A stretch of 64,000 nucleotides of DNA from Ilex aquifolium (Eukaryota > Streptophyta > Magnoliopsida > Aquifoliales > Aquifoliaceae): NCBI GenBank assembly GCA_951799425.1, contig OX637394.1:38705001-38769000 (forward strand), read 5' to 3'. Position 1 is the stretch's first letter; each line of letters begins with the position of its first letter. Shown here in pieces: positions 1-12,900 of the stretch. A program made the translations under genes and the position numbers. Below the pieces are notes generated by a model. It saw only the letters and a list, made by a program, of their open reading frames with translations, ran no database searches and was not told the DNA's origin.

Positions 1-692
1 GTTTGATCATTTGCATGAGCGAATTTGTAATGTGAGCTAAAATTTGGTTTGGGGAATTTTTATTTTTTTTTGATATTTAACACCGGGATTGATACTTGAC
101 GTCCTTGTTTGTAGACAACTTAACATTGTAGTTAGGATTTTCCAGTGTCCCTAGGTGTTTATGGGTACTTTAAATGCTATCGTCAGGAGCAAGAAGCTGA
201 CTTACTCTTTGGAGTGATTGAACTGGGTGGAATTAGAATTAAATTGAATATAAACATACCTACAGACAGACATAACACACGCCCACGGGCACACCCAGCA
301 ATTGAGGAATATTCATAGATGCTGTTGAATCTGAGTGGTTTCAACGTCGATTTTGTTTCAAAGAGAAACTTATTGAAGGGATTTTCCACATGTGCTAAAT
401 GTTTGAACCATCTGGTCAATTAGTAAGAAGTTGAGTTAAAATTATGATGACCGCAACCATTACATCACCCGTTACCGTTATTTAAAACTATGATTGGTAA
501 GTGCACCATCTTGAGATCATAAGTATGATGTACTCATATTAGAAGACTTTGTAAACCTTTTGCCTTGCAGGGTCAACTTTATTTGATTGAATTACAGTGC
601 TCCTCTTATGAAGAGGCAATAATACTACGCTGATTGCCTACCTTTGCTAAAAAATTGAATGCCTTCCCACTAACTAACATTTCATATTACAG
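1..692 (+). other. Upstream intron sequence of the ATPase gene
   Basis: I see no exon matching the family in this stretch. It ends in a polypyrimidine-poor acceptor just before 693. The preceding exon must lie outside the window. Confidence 0.5.
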
Positions 693-907
693 GTTGGTGA
701 TTTTGCCATAGATAATCGAGCCGGAATTAGCAGAACTTTACACCGAATTAGTGCCATCAGAAATCGGAAAGGTGTGATTATTGGTTTAACTTGTCGTGTT
801 GGTCGAGCAGTATCAGGAAGTGCCATCTTGTTGCGAGATTTGGTTAAAGATGGGGCTTCTTTGTTGCTTATTGGGCCTCCAGGAGTAGGAAAAACTACAA
901 TCATCAG
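693..907 (+). CDS. SPD1-like: ATPase exon 1 of window (Walker A)
   Basis: Preceded by a TTCATATTACAG acceptor and followed by a GT donor inside an Arg codon (phase 2). It encodes [11 protein letters not shown], then [15 protein letters not shown], then the nucleotide-binding loop GPPGVGKTT. The open frame runs past 907, but residues after IIR are intronic. Confidence 0.9.
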
Positions 908-3900
908 GTTACTTGTTCTCTATGCTCATAGAGAAGGCACTTTAGTTGTTATTCATCATGGTAGTCTGTTGTGTGTCAACATGTCCCTGAGAACTTTACT
1001 ATGCTGATCGGTTTTTATAACGATGCAGGAGATTTTAAAATTTAAGTTATCAATTTCTTTTTTCTTGTTCTTAAGTTGTGATGTTCCATTTACACAGTAG
1101 CATTCTATGGTTTTTGGTGTCAACAAGTTGTTTTTAGGCTCGCTTAATTGAAAGTGTTGGAAAGGAGGGTGTAAGTTACGATTTTCACTCTCCGCTTTCT
1201 ACTCTCCTTTTTTCGTTTTATTATCAATTGCCAAAGTTCCACTATTAGAATTATCAAAAATTTGAATATTGATTTCATATCTGTGCTTATTTTTATGTCT
1301 TGTTGTAAGAAGAATGAAAGCATATCTAATATGTGAAGAATGTGATTTCAAATTTTCTGTTTGGTGAGACTGCAATTATAACTTCTGGTTGAAAGTCCAA
1401 ACAGTTAGGCAAAATGGGGCCTAAAATGGTCATGCCACATAGATAGATCAACAAGGTTTAATTTTGTCATGTAGAGATAGTAGATGCCTTTTACATTCCA
1501 GATCTGGAAAGTGTGCAGTATATAACACGGCAATATTAGGGTTCGGGCCTTGGCCAATCGATGTGCTAGGAAGATTGGCAGAGAAGATTACTTATCAGTT
1601 ATTCTCCAAATATTCTTAGGAGTTTATTATGGTGAGAGGTCGAGATTGGAGATTAGATCAAATTATCTCAAAAAGTTGTTTTCATTCCATGTAGTTTTTT
1701 TTTATGTAGGTTGGGCCGTACATGGTTTTAACTAATGCGGGCCAAGAGCAACATGCAGTTTATTTTCAAACCATATTACTTGCAAGGAAAAGTACTAATT
1801 GTTGTTTTCAAAATTTGACTAAGATTTATTGAATATAGCAGCATCCATTGCTATTTGTATTTTGCAAAGATAAAATTGTGCTCTTACATCGGTAAATAAT
1901 GGTTCACAAATTATGACACAAGTTATCAATGAGCCTTTGGTCCAATGGTACTCCTTGCCTTGTGAAGGCTTTGCCTCCTTGAGGCCAAGAGTTCAAGTTC
2001 CCCTCCCCCTCCCCCTCCCCAAAAAAAAAAAAAAAAATTATGACACAAGTTGCTGAAATTATGTCGGAGATATTGCTGTCACTGTGTTAGATAAGCTTGA
2101 TTATCAATTACTGAAGAGTCAAACTCATTCCCAGCTCTATGAGGGACATTGTTAGAAATAGTGCAAAGAGTAATCTGGTGTTGAGGGCGTTCTCTCTTTC
2201 ATTTGTATACTCACCATCTCATTCAATACCATCAAGTAGGAGATTCAAGATGAGGATTGGATACAGTGATTGTCTCCAAACTTTTACGTTTTCGTCCAAC
2301 AATTGAGAACCTCCCTTCTGCACTATCATAAGATATGAATTAGATGTACTATTCTCTATCATCTCTGAGAAAATGAATAGCATCTGCTTTTGATATTTGA
2401 GCTCCTCTTTGGAGTGGCCGACTGCTCTCCTCAATGAGAAGGTGCTTCCAAAATTGCTCTAAGTTAGACAATTATTCTCCATTCAAATGGGAGGAGAACT
2501 ACATATTTCTTCTTTTGAAAACCTGCCAGTAAGTCGTAGTACAAGGCTCCTAAATGTTTGAGGTTGTATGAGTATGCATTTTGTCTTCGAGCTGCTCTTT
2601 GAAGTGGACGACTGCTAAGTGCCTCTGAAATTGCTCTTAGTATGATAATTATTCTCCTTTCAAATGGGAGGAGAACTGCCATTAATTATTTCTTATTGCT
2701 TACAATCTTACTCATGTATTTTTTTAAAAAAAATTCCAAAATATTTCAGTTTTCCTACATTTAAATGTGAAATGCTGTATGCAGGCGAAAAAATACCCGA
2801 AACCCAAGCTATAGATTCTTTGCGTCAAAGCATGCCTTTCAACATTTATATTTCTTGCTGAAGTGGAGCCACTTGTTCATAGTATGCTTTTATGTGCTCC
2901 AACAACAGCCTAAATATTTGTGGAATAAGGGGTTTGGTAACTTTACCTACTCCCAAAGGGGCAGTTATATGGTCATTGCTTTGACTTGTTTTTTCAAATT
3001 TTGCAGGGACATAGCTCGAATGCTTGCAAATGATTATAAGAAACGTGTCATGATTGTTGACACATCAAACGAAATTGGTGGGGATGGAGATATACCCCAT
3101 GCAGGAATAGGTAATGCTCGCCGGATGCAAGTCCCTCACTCTGACGTTCAACACAAGGTAGGAGCTGAATACCTCCTTTATCCCATCAAGAGAAATTGTG
3201 AAAGATATTCCTTTAAAAAGGTGTATGGTAATGCATCTAATTTGGAGGAGGAGCATAGATTAGGAAAATTTTTGCCTTCTAAATGCTATGATTCTTCTCA
3301 ATGAACAAGGTACATATAATCTAACTAAAGAGATTATAAGAGTTGAAAATCAGGCAAGGCATGCCACTAAGAACTGTGCGCAATTGTGAAACCTCCTCAG
3401 AACATGTAAATGTTACGGAATGCAACTTGTAGCCACACTCTTGTTAAGAAATCATCCTCTCAATGCTCGAATTGTTAAAATGCTTGAACCCCTGTGACTT
3501 TGTTTTCCACCCAAATTCTATCCAAGCTGTTTGTCAAATTTCTTTTCTGCATTTATATGGTAGAACAAGTGGATGATTATATGTCAATCAAGTTATGTCC
3601 TCTCATATTTGGAAGGTCATCATTGTTATTGCTCCATGTTTGTTATAATGAATGCGTGCCATGACCTAGGTTATGAATTTTTAGAGAAAGAGCGCTGAAG
3701 CAGCATTCTTTTGAAGGATTTTATGGTTGAGGGTGTCTCTTGAGATTCAAAAGTACACTAGCAGCATTTTATACACTTTCTTGTAAATTGAAAGACATTA
3801 AACATAAGTCACTTAACCTAAGGATTGCGGCTAGCAGCTCCTAGTTCGAATAATATCTCTTGCCACCACTAAAGGGGTGCATAATTCAAGCTTACTTTTG

Positions 3901-6900
3901 AGTGTGGTTTCGTCTCAGAAAACAACATAAATCATTGTCGTGTAACTATTGAATTCAGAAATGCGAGCCAGAGGATGAGGGTTGAATGGATTTGAATGGT
4001 TAAACTCTCTTTGTCCTTCCCCTTGCATTCTACAGGTTGGAGGAAAAGACTCCCCCTGATCAAGCAAAATAAATCTTATATTTTCCAATGCAATAACTGG
4101 TATTGGCACGTATTAGTACTAGCAGCTGAATATGGGATTTTTCAGTCTATTATTAGGTGTTCGTAAGTTGTATCATGTTGTATTGCTCTCTTGCACCTTG
4201 AACTAGGTTGGATTAGGTTTAAGTTGGGTTTCTTTCTTTATCTGAGTTAAATCAATTTCAATGTTCAATGGAAGTCATGTGCATTCTTAGTTGTAGTTGT
4301 TGGGTGGGGTTTAAGGCTCGGGCTGTGAGTGACAACGTTGAAAATAAGCTTTGACCTAGGAATTACCTCAGTGTGGCCTTCACGAAGCTGTTGTTGTAAG
4401 GTCCTTGTGTTGTAAAGCATGCTGCTGTTTCTGTTAGAGAATTATCCCCAGACAAAAGGACTTTTTTGTGAGAAAAGTTTAAAAGTGTGTATGCTTAAGG
4501 ACTCAAGCACGCCTCTGAAACTGTTCTATTTCGTTTTTCCCCTCTCAAAAGTTCTGTTTCTACAATTTTTCTCTTTTGTAAACAAAACCAGTATAGAGTT
4601 GTTGTATTATTTAGTGAGTCCACTAAACAATGATTCATCTATATGGTTATGTGGTGGCTACACTCGTGGGCACTTATTATGTGTGTGCGATGCTTAAAAG
4701 ACATCTGCATGAGTGCTCCACATGCTTTTGCTTATATACTGATGTCTTAGTAACGCTGCATGGCAAATGAGCATTTACGGAAGACCCATATATGCGTTCT
4801 TTCACCATCTATTCTTGTTCATTCAATTAGCAGCTGTCTCAGTTGCTCACTTCTCTAACCTCTATGATATAGGTGTTGATAGAAGCAGTTGAAAATCACA
4901 TGCCACAAGTGATCGTAATTGATGAAATTGGGACAAAACTTGAAGCAATGGCTGCAAGCACAATTGCACAACGTGGAATTCAGCTAGTTGCCACTGCTCA
5001 TGGAGTAACAATAGAGAATTTGGTAATGAATCCTTCACTAGAGATGCTTGTTGGAGGTATACAGGTGAGTCAGTCATGTTCTCTTTGATGTGTGATGTGT
5101 AATTCATTCATTGCATTTGGAACATCTGGATTTATGTAGCCTATACATTAACATAGCTGGGAGTGGTGTTAGGTGTGCACAATGATAACTGAGCAGAAAA
5201 TACACGACCTCTCCAGGGCTGGTGCCCAAAAGTGGGCCGTCACTTGGGAATTTGTCCTTTGACATGGCTTTTAAACAACAGATTTCCCAAAATTAGAAGC
5301 GTCTTTGCCATTTAGCGTGTCTCATTATTCATCTTTGCACACTTGCTATTAGTTCTATACCACTGCACTCTACTTATTAGTCTAAAGAGTAAGGGGGTGT
5401 TTGATAGTACCACTTAAGGTTTAAAACTGAATACTTTAAGTACTTAATGAATTAAACTCGTTTGATAACCTAAAACTTATAACACTTAATATTTTAAGCA
5501 CTTTTTAAAAATAGGCTAAAATTTTAAGTAGCAAGCCACCTACTTATCACTTAATGCTGAAAATGTTTGTTAGTAAGGATTTTATCAATTCCTCATAATG
5601 GATAAATATATCCTCATACCATCCACCACCACCACCATTGTGTTGTCGTTGTCATCACCACTAATGTGTTGCCCCTGCACCTGTCGCCGCCGCCGCCACC
5701 ACCACCACCACCACCACTATCGCCACTACCACCATCACTGACACCACCACCATTATGCCATTGTCACCACTACCACTATTGTGTCGCCGCCACACCACTA
5801 CCATTGTGCCACCGCCACCGCCATCACCACCACCACCACCATTGCCACCACTATTGTGTCACCGTCACCACTACCATTATGCCGCCACCACCACCATTGT
5901 GTAGCCGCCATTACCATTGTGCCATCGCCACCACCACCATCGCTGCCACCATTATCGCCGCCACCACCACCATCATTGTGCCACTACCACTACCACCCTT
6001 GTCACTACCATTGTGTCGTTGCTATCACCATCATCGTCACCACTACTGTCATCGTCGCCGCCACCACCATCACCACCATTGTGTTACCATCACCGCCACC
6101 ACCATCACCATCATCATCATCATAATGGTGGTGATAGGAATAAGGTAGTTACGGAGAGATGGTAAAAAAGAAAGACAAAATTAAAATAATAATAATTTTC
6201 AGACTTTAGCTCCTTGTATTTGTTAAATAGTTTGATTCAATTCAATACTTAAATTTCAGTTGATACTAAACAATCTGCGAATTAAAAAATTCAAAATTCA
6301 TCATTCAGCACTTAAAATTCAGCATTTAATTTTTAGTGTTTAGCTTTCATTTTTATCAAATATCATGTAAGATAACTCCTTTGAGTTTTGTTGCATACTA
6401 ACTTTTCCCTGGTCTACCTCAGCAAAACATAAGACTCAAAAATAAAACTTCCACGATGCATAAAAAGGCCATTACCCAGTTTTAAGGTCTGATACACCTA
6501 ACTTTCATATTATATGCAAAAAGTGGCTGCCTCACATGAGCTTTTACCTTTGCACTAAGAAATGAATTACATGATGAGTATGTGTGCTTTTCCATTTTAA
6601 ATGTTATGTTACGTGGACTTTACACACACAAAATACCAGTTCCTGACAGAATTTTTCTAGCCATTCTTTTGGCAGATACTTGAGAATTCTACAACTGCTC
6701 TAGTGCAGTTGTGTGAATTGTTTAGGCAAACCGTGGATTACCTTTTTGTTGATCAATCATTTTAATGCATCCATCTTGTAGAGTGTAACACTGGGGGATG
6801 AAGAGGCAAACCGGAGGGGTGTTCAGAAAACAGTGCTGGAGAGGAAAGGACCCTCAACTTTTAGCTGTGGGGTGGAGATAATTTCAAAAACTGAACTGCG

Positions 6901-9900
6901 AGTTCATCGTAGTTTAGAAGCAACAGTTGATGCTGTACTTTCTGGTTTGTTCTTTTTGTTCTCCGTATTACTGTTGTTTTTCTCATTCTCCATTTTCTTT
7001 GCTAGTGATCTTAGATGACTGGCAATTGCAATTGGCTTCATAGTTTCACGTGCTGTTGCTTTTATGTCGTGGAAGGTCGATTTCCAAAGTTTGAAGTATG
7101 CAAGATTCATCAGGGTTCGGAAGCTAAAGATGTCGAAAGAATATTATCCAATTCATTTGACAAGAAGAATGGACTCGTGCTTGAAGATACTCTACATGTG
7201 AATTCTGATGTAACCGGCCACAATGAAATCATTTCTGAATTACCTCCTAGCACTGATGAAAATTCTTGTGAAGATGAGGCACCCCTTTGCCTATTTCTCT
7301 ATGGGGTAAGATGTCTCGACTTTGCCATGTTTTAAAAATATTGATCCAGGTTGAATTGTCTTTATCCTTCTGAGGGCAAGTTCTCAGTTGTCGTCTTGAA
7401 ACTTGATTTTTATGTTGGCTTAAATTTCTTGTCCAACTGTTGTAAAAGTAGAACAAAATGAAGGAAAATTGGAAACAGTGCAATAAGAGTAGCACTTGGA
7501 ATCACGAGATGAACTTATACGATGCTTGTTTGGTGCCCGGCCCCCTCCCTCCCCTTCTCTACGGGCAAGTAATAGCACCACTATTATTAGTGCCTTAACA
7601 GATGGGTACAATGACAGACAAAAAATGATAAAATTAGCTATATTTGTTTCCTTAGGTATTGATTCAATGTTTGTTCCTTCTGATTACTTTCATTTCTATA
7701 GTTCATAATATGCTATCAGGTTTAGCTTCTTAAGTTGGTTATGCTTATTGCCAAGTTTAACCAGAATTTAATAGTTGCAAAATCTTTCTACCAAGATTAT
7801 GTATTATTCCATATTTCTACTAGTACGATCGACTGAGTCAGTCAGAATAATGTCCAGAAAATGATGACAACAGGGACGTAGGTTTGACGAAAAAATGCAG
7901 ATCAAATGATTGCCCTTCTTCCAAATTCTGTTTTCTTTGTTTTTATTTGTTAAGTTGAGAGAATTAACACAATATTAGAGAAAGACGGGGAGTGGTCAAA
8001 ACTTAACTTACTTCTCACAAACCACTTGTATTTATAGTTAACTTATAATAATACAAAAGACGTATTACACCCTCTAATATTTACACATAATACCCTAATA
8101 CTTTTAGCACTCTCCTTCAAGCTGGACTATATATATCATGTAATCCAAGTTTGGAACACATTTCTATAAGACGTGTACGACTCAATGCTTTGGTAAACAT
8201 ATCTGCAAGCTGATCTTCAGATTTCACAAATGGAGTCGTAATCTCTCCAGCTACTATGTTGTCTCGAATAAAGTGACAATCAATCTCAATATGTTTGGTT
8301 CTCTCATGAAACACTGGATTGACAGCGATATGGATAGCTGCCTGATTGTCACAGAACAACTGTAAATGAGGTTGAACTGGAAATCCAATTTCCTAGAGGA
8401 AGTGTAGTAGCCAAGTCAACTCACTCATCGTATGCGCCATTGTCCTATACTCAGCCTTAGCACTGGATCTCGCTACCACATGTTATTTCTTACTTTTCCA
8501 TGAGACAACGTTACCTCCTAAGAAAGTATAATAACCAGTGGTTGATTTCCGATCAGAAGGAGAGCCAGCCCAATCAGCATCTGAGAAGCCTTCCACTCTA
8601 AGATGTTCATTAGCTCGATATAACAATCCAAGGCCCGAGCACGTTTGAGATATCACAGAATACGAGTAACTGCCTCCCAATGTGGTACTCTAGGACACCC
8701 CATAAACTGACTGCATATAAAAATCTGGTCGAGTAATAGTGAGATAATTGAGCTTCTCAACCAATCTGTGATACCGACCCGGATTCTCAAACAGTGCACC
8801 ATCATCCATCAATAGTTTTTGATTAGGATCCATATGAACATCAATCGGCCTGCCACCCCGCAAACCTTATTCCTCTAGCTTGTCAAGTACATATTTCCTA
8901 TGAGATAAACAAATACCCTGTTTAGATCGAGCCACTTCTATACCCAAGAAATATTTGAGTTTTCCCAAATCCTTAGTATGAAATCGGTCTTGTAGAAAGA
9001 TTTTTAACTTGGCAATCCCCTCAGAATCATTTCCAATAATCACAATATCATCTACATCGACCACCAATAGAACATATCCGGCATTCGTATGTCTATGAAA
9101 CACAAAATGGTCTGTCTGACATCGAAGAAGACCAAACTCTAAAACTACATCTGAAAATTTATCAAACCATGCCCTCGGTGACTGCTTCAAACCATACAAA
9201 GATTTCTTTAACCGACATACACTCTTACCGTACTCCTCCTGAGTAGTAAACTCTGGTGGCTGCTCTATGTATACCTCTTCAACCAAGTCACCATGTAGGA
9301 CGACATTCTTGACATTTAACTGAAACAAGGGTCAATCAAGATTAGCAGCCAAAGAAATCAAGAAACGAACAGAGGAAATTTTGGCAACAGGAGGGAAAGT
9401 CTCCTCATAATCAACACCATAGGTCTGAGTAAAGTCCTTGGCAACAAGCCGGGCTTTGAGACTCTCCACAGAACCATCCGGATGAAATTTAATAGTATAC
9501 ACCCAACGACAACCAACAGTTCGTTTACCAGGAGATAAATGAACGAGATCCCAAGTTCCATTATGATGTAAGACATCCATCTCTTCCTCCATAGCTTTCC
9601 TTCAACTCGGATAAGATAATGCATCCTGTAAGTGCTTAGGGATAGAGATAGTAGATAATTGAGAGATAAAACAAGAGAAGATAGGAGACAAGACATTATA
9701 TGAAACAAAATGAGCAATGAGATGATTAGTAACACATGAACGAGTACCTTTTCGAAGAGCAATAGGTAAAGAGTCTAAATTACCTGATGTACTAGGATCA
9801 TCAGACGGCAAGGAAGACGGTACGTGCACCTCAGTCAATGGGCGAGGACGACTAGAGTATACACGAAGAGGTAAAGTAGATGGTAACACAGTACGCAACA

Positions 9901-12900
9901 GAATATCTGACGGTGAGGGAAGAGATGGTGGTACAAGAGACGACCTAAAGTCCAGATCCAAAGGCTGAGCAGGTGCCAAAAAATATGGAACAGATTCCTC
10001 AAACGTGACATCGACACTAGTAAAATATCGTTGTAGGGAAGGACTATAGCAACGATACCCCTTTTGTGTGCGGGAGTATCCAAGAAATATACATTTGGTA
10101 GCCCGAGGGTCAAGTTTATCAAACCAAGGGCCCAAGTTGTGAACATAACAGACACACTCAAAAACCTTAGGAGTTAAGGAGAATAAGGGCTTACCAGGGA
10201 AAATGACAGAAATGGACTTTGTCCATTTAACATAGAGGATGAAATACGATTAATAAGATGATAAGCAGTGAGAACAACATCACTCCAAAAACATTGGGGA
10301 ATATTTATCTTGAATAACAGTGCACGGGTGACTTCCAACAAATGATGGTTCTTGCGTTCAACAACACTATTATGTGGAGAGGTGTAAGCACAAGAAGTCT
10401 GATGAATAATGCTAGTTTTACTAAGATAAGCTGAAAAAAGATCAGATTCATATTTTCAAGCATTATCAGAACGTAAAATAAGTATACGACAACCATACTG
10501 CGTTTTTATTTCCTTGTGAAAGGTCTCAAATATAGAAAATAATTCAGAACGAGCTCTCATCAGAAACAACCATGTCACATAAGAATTATCATCTACAAAC
10601 GACACAAAATAAGGATATTTATTAGATGAAATATTCTTTATTGGACCCCATACATCAGAATGTACTAACTCAAATAGACTAGACACACGATTATTGACTC
10701 TAGACTGAAAGAATACACGGTGATGCTTACTAAGTTGACAAGCTTCACAAGACACAGACGACACATAACTAAAACTGGGAACTTGGCGCTTCAGATTCTG
10801 GAGAAAGGGATGTCCAAGACGACAATGCCATTGAAAAGGAGACAACGAGGTCTGTAAAGCTCGAGTAGGTGAATCAAAGTCAAAGTAATATAGGCCATCA
10901 ACTTCATGCCCCGTACCAATCTTCCTTTTCGTCTTGAGATCCTGAAATACACAATAAACGGGATAAAAAAAGGTTTCGAAACAATTGAGAGAACGAGTAA
11001 TCTTGTTAATGAAAAGTAAACTAAAAGGAAACTGAGGAACAAATAATATGGAGGATAGGGACATATCAGGACTCAAGTGAGTAGTCCCCAAACCTGAAAC
11101 TTTAGAGCAAGTACCATTAGTAAGAGTAACACTATGTGTGGAAGGAGCAGACTGATAAGTAGAAAAGACACTAGACGCACCAGTCATGTGGTCAGAAGCG
11201 TCAGAGTCTATGATCCAGGGACTGCGAGTGGAGGACAATAAACAAGTGGAAGTGGTACCTAACTGACAAAAGTAGCAGTTGCGGAAGATGAAATAGCCTG
11301 TTGCTGGGACATGAACTGACCATACTCCTCTCGTGTAATAGTAACCGACCCAGAGTCTGGTGGAGCTGACCGAGGTATATAAGCAACAACCGAGGTGTCA
11401 TCCTGATAGGAAACCTGATTAGCAGCACCAGAAGGTTTTCCATGTAAATCCCAACAGAAATCAACAGTGTGCCCTCCACGGCCACAATGAGTATAGGAAC
11501 GAGGTCCACTACGGCCCCCACAACCACTTGTACGACCTCTCCGACCTCTACGACCGCCACGATTACCACGTCCACCTCGATGACCATCATTGTGGCTACT
11601 AGGAACTACAAGAACTGTGATCAGTGGAGACACCATGATTGATGTCTGAAGGAGTAGACAGAGTAGCACACTGTAAACGAGAGAAAACCTCAAGTAGAGA
11701 GGGAAGACTAGAACCACCCAAAATCTGAGAACGAATAGCCTCATATTCAGGTTTCAATCTTACCAAAAACCTAACAACATTTAAATCCTCGTGTTGCTTA
11801 TGCTAAACTGCTGCATCAGTAGTGAATAGATGGTAGAGTTTCAACTCCTCACAGGCTCCCCGAACGTGGGAGTAATAATCCTCAAGGCTCAGAGTACCCT
11901 GCTCTAGCCGGAAGTACTGCTTGCACACCTCATAAGTACGGGTAAAATTACCTGTACCAGAATACATAGTGGCCAAGTGATCCCATATCTCTTTGACAGT
12001 GTCAAGATAGAGCAGAGTAGAGCTAATACTCGGCTCAATGTTATTCAATAGTAAAGAGATAATTTGAGTGTCCTCTTGTTTCCACTGATCATATCCAGAA
12101 GTATCTTCCTTGGGTTTAGGGTTAACCAAATATTTCTTAAAACCTTTGCCTCGAAGAAAGACTTGAACGGAGAGGGACCATAAAGTATAATTGGTCCCAT
12201 TGAGTTTAACGGAAGTCATGAGACCATTAAGAATGATCGGAGAAGTAGAGGTAGGTGGCAAAGATGGAGCAATAACATCTTGCTTAGGTTCTATAATAAT
12301 ATAGCAAATAGTAAAACATGAGCAACCTTACTGCTGGACAACTGAACGGAGCAAGAGGAAGCCATTGGTTCGCTGAACCGGACTGGAGGACCTCGCTGGA
12401 CCGCTAAACCGGACTAGAAGGCCTCTCTGGACTGCTGAACCGGACAGGAAAAACAAATTGGATTGCTGAACCGGACAGGAAAAATCAATTGGATCACTGA
12501 ATCGGACAGGAAAAACAAACTGGATCGCTGAACCGACGTGAAAGTCAATAGCACCGGTCTGAAATGGTGCCAAACTGACTGAACCGGACTGGAGAAACGG
12601 GCTGGACTGTTGAACCGGATCAACAACGGAAGGATCCGGTCTGAGCAGGTGCAAGACTACCTGAACCGGCTTAGAGTGAATCAAACTGGGATTGAACCGG
12701 TCTAGTCTGGGTCTTAGATTGGACCCGGTTTGGTCTGGATCTTGGGTTGGATCTGGTTTGGTTTGGACCTTGGGCTGGACCAGGTTTGAAGTGGGCTTGA
12801 ATCGACCCGCAACCGACCCGCACAGACCTTGTCTTCTTCGCCTGATTAGGGTTTCAAAAGAAACCCTCGATCTTCAATGGCGCTGGCACCCCACAGTCAC

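Larger units (their letters stand above)
5065..6781 (+). other. ATPase intron 3
   Basis: A 1.7-kb GT-AG intron. Its centre is occupied by a MITE-like element with an internal CAC/CCA expansion (5394-6366). The rest is unremarkable AT-rich sequence. Confidence 0.65.

Noticed and set aside
2855-3304. 149-codon ORF taken as a whole
   Set aside because: Only 3007-3157 is exon; the flanks are intronic read-through.
5666-6165. Three overlapping His/Pro/Thr-rich ORFs of 82-160 codons
   Set aside because: They arise from the CAC/CCA trinucleotide tract; all phases are open and there is no domain or splice support.
12328-12684. 118-codon and 70-codon ORFs in the copia leader
   Set aside because: Products of the 31-bp tandem array, without retroelement motifs.
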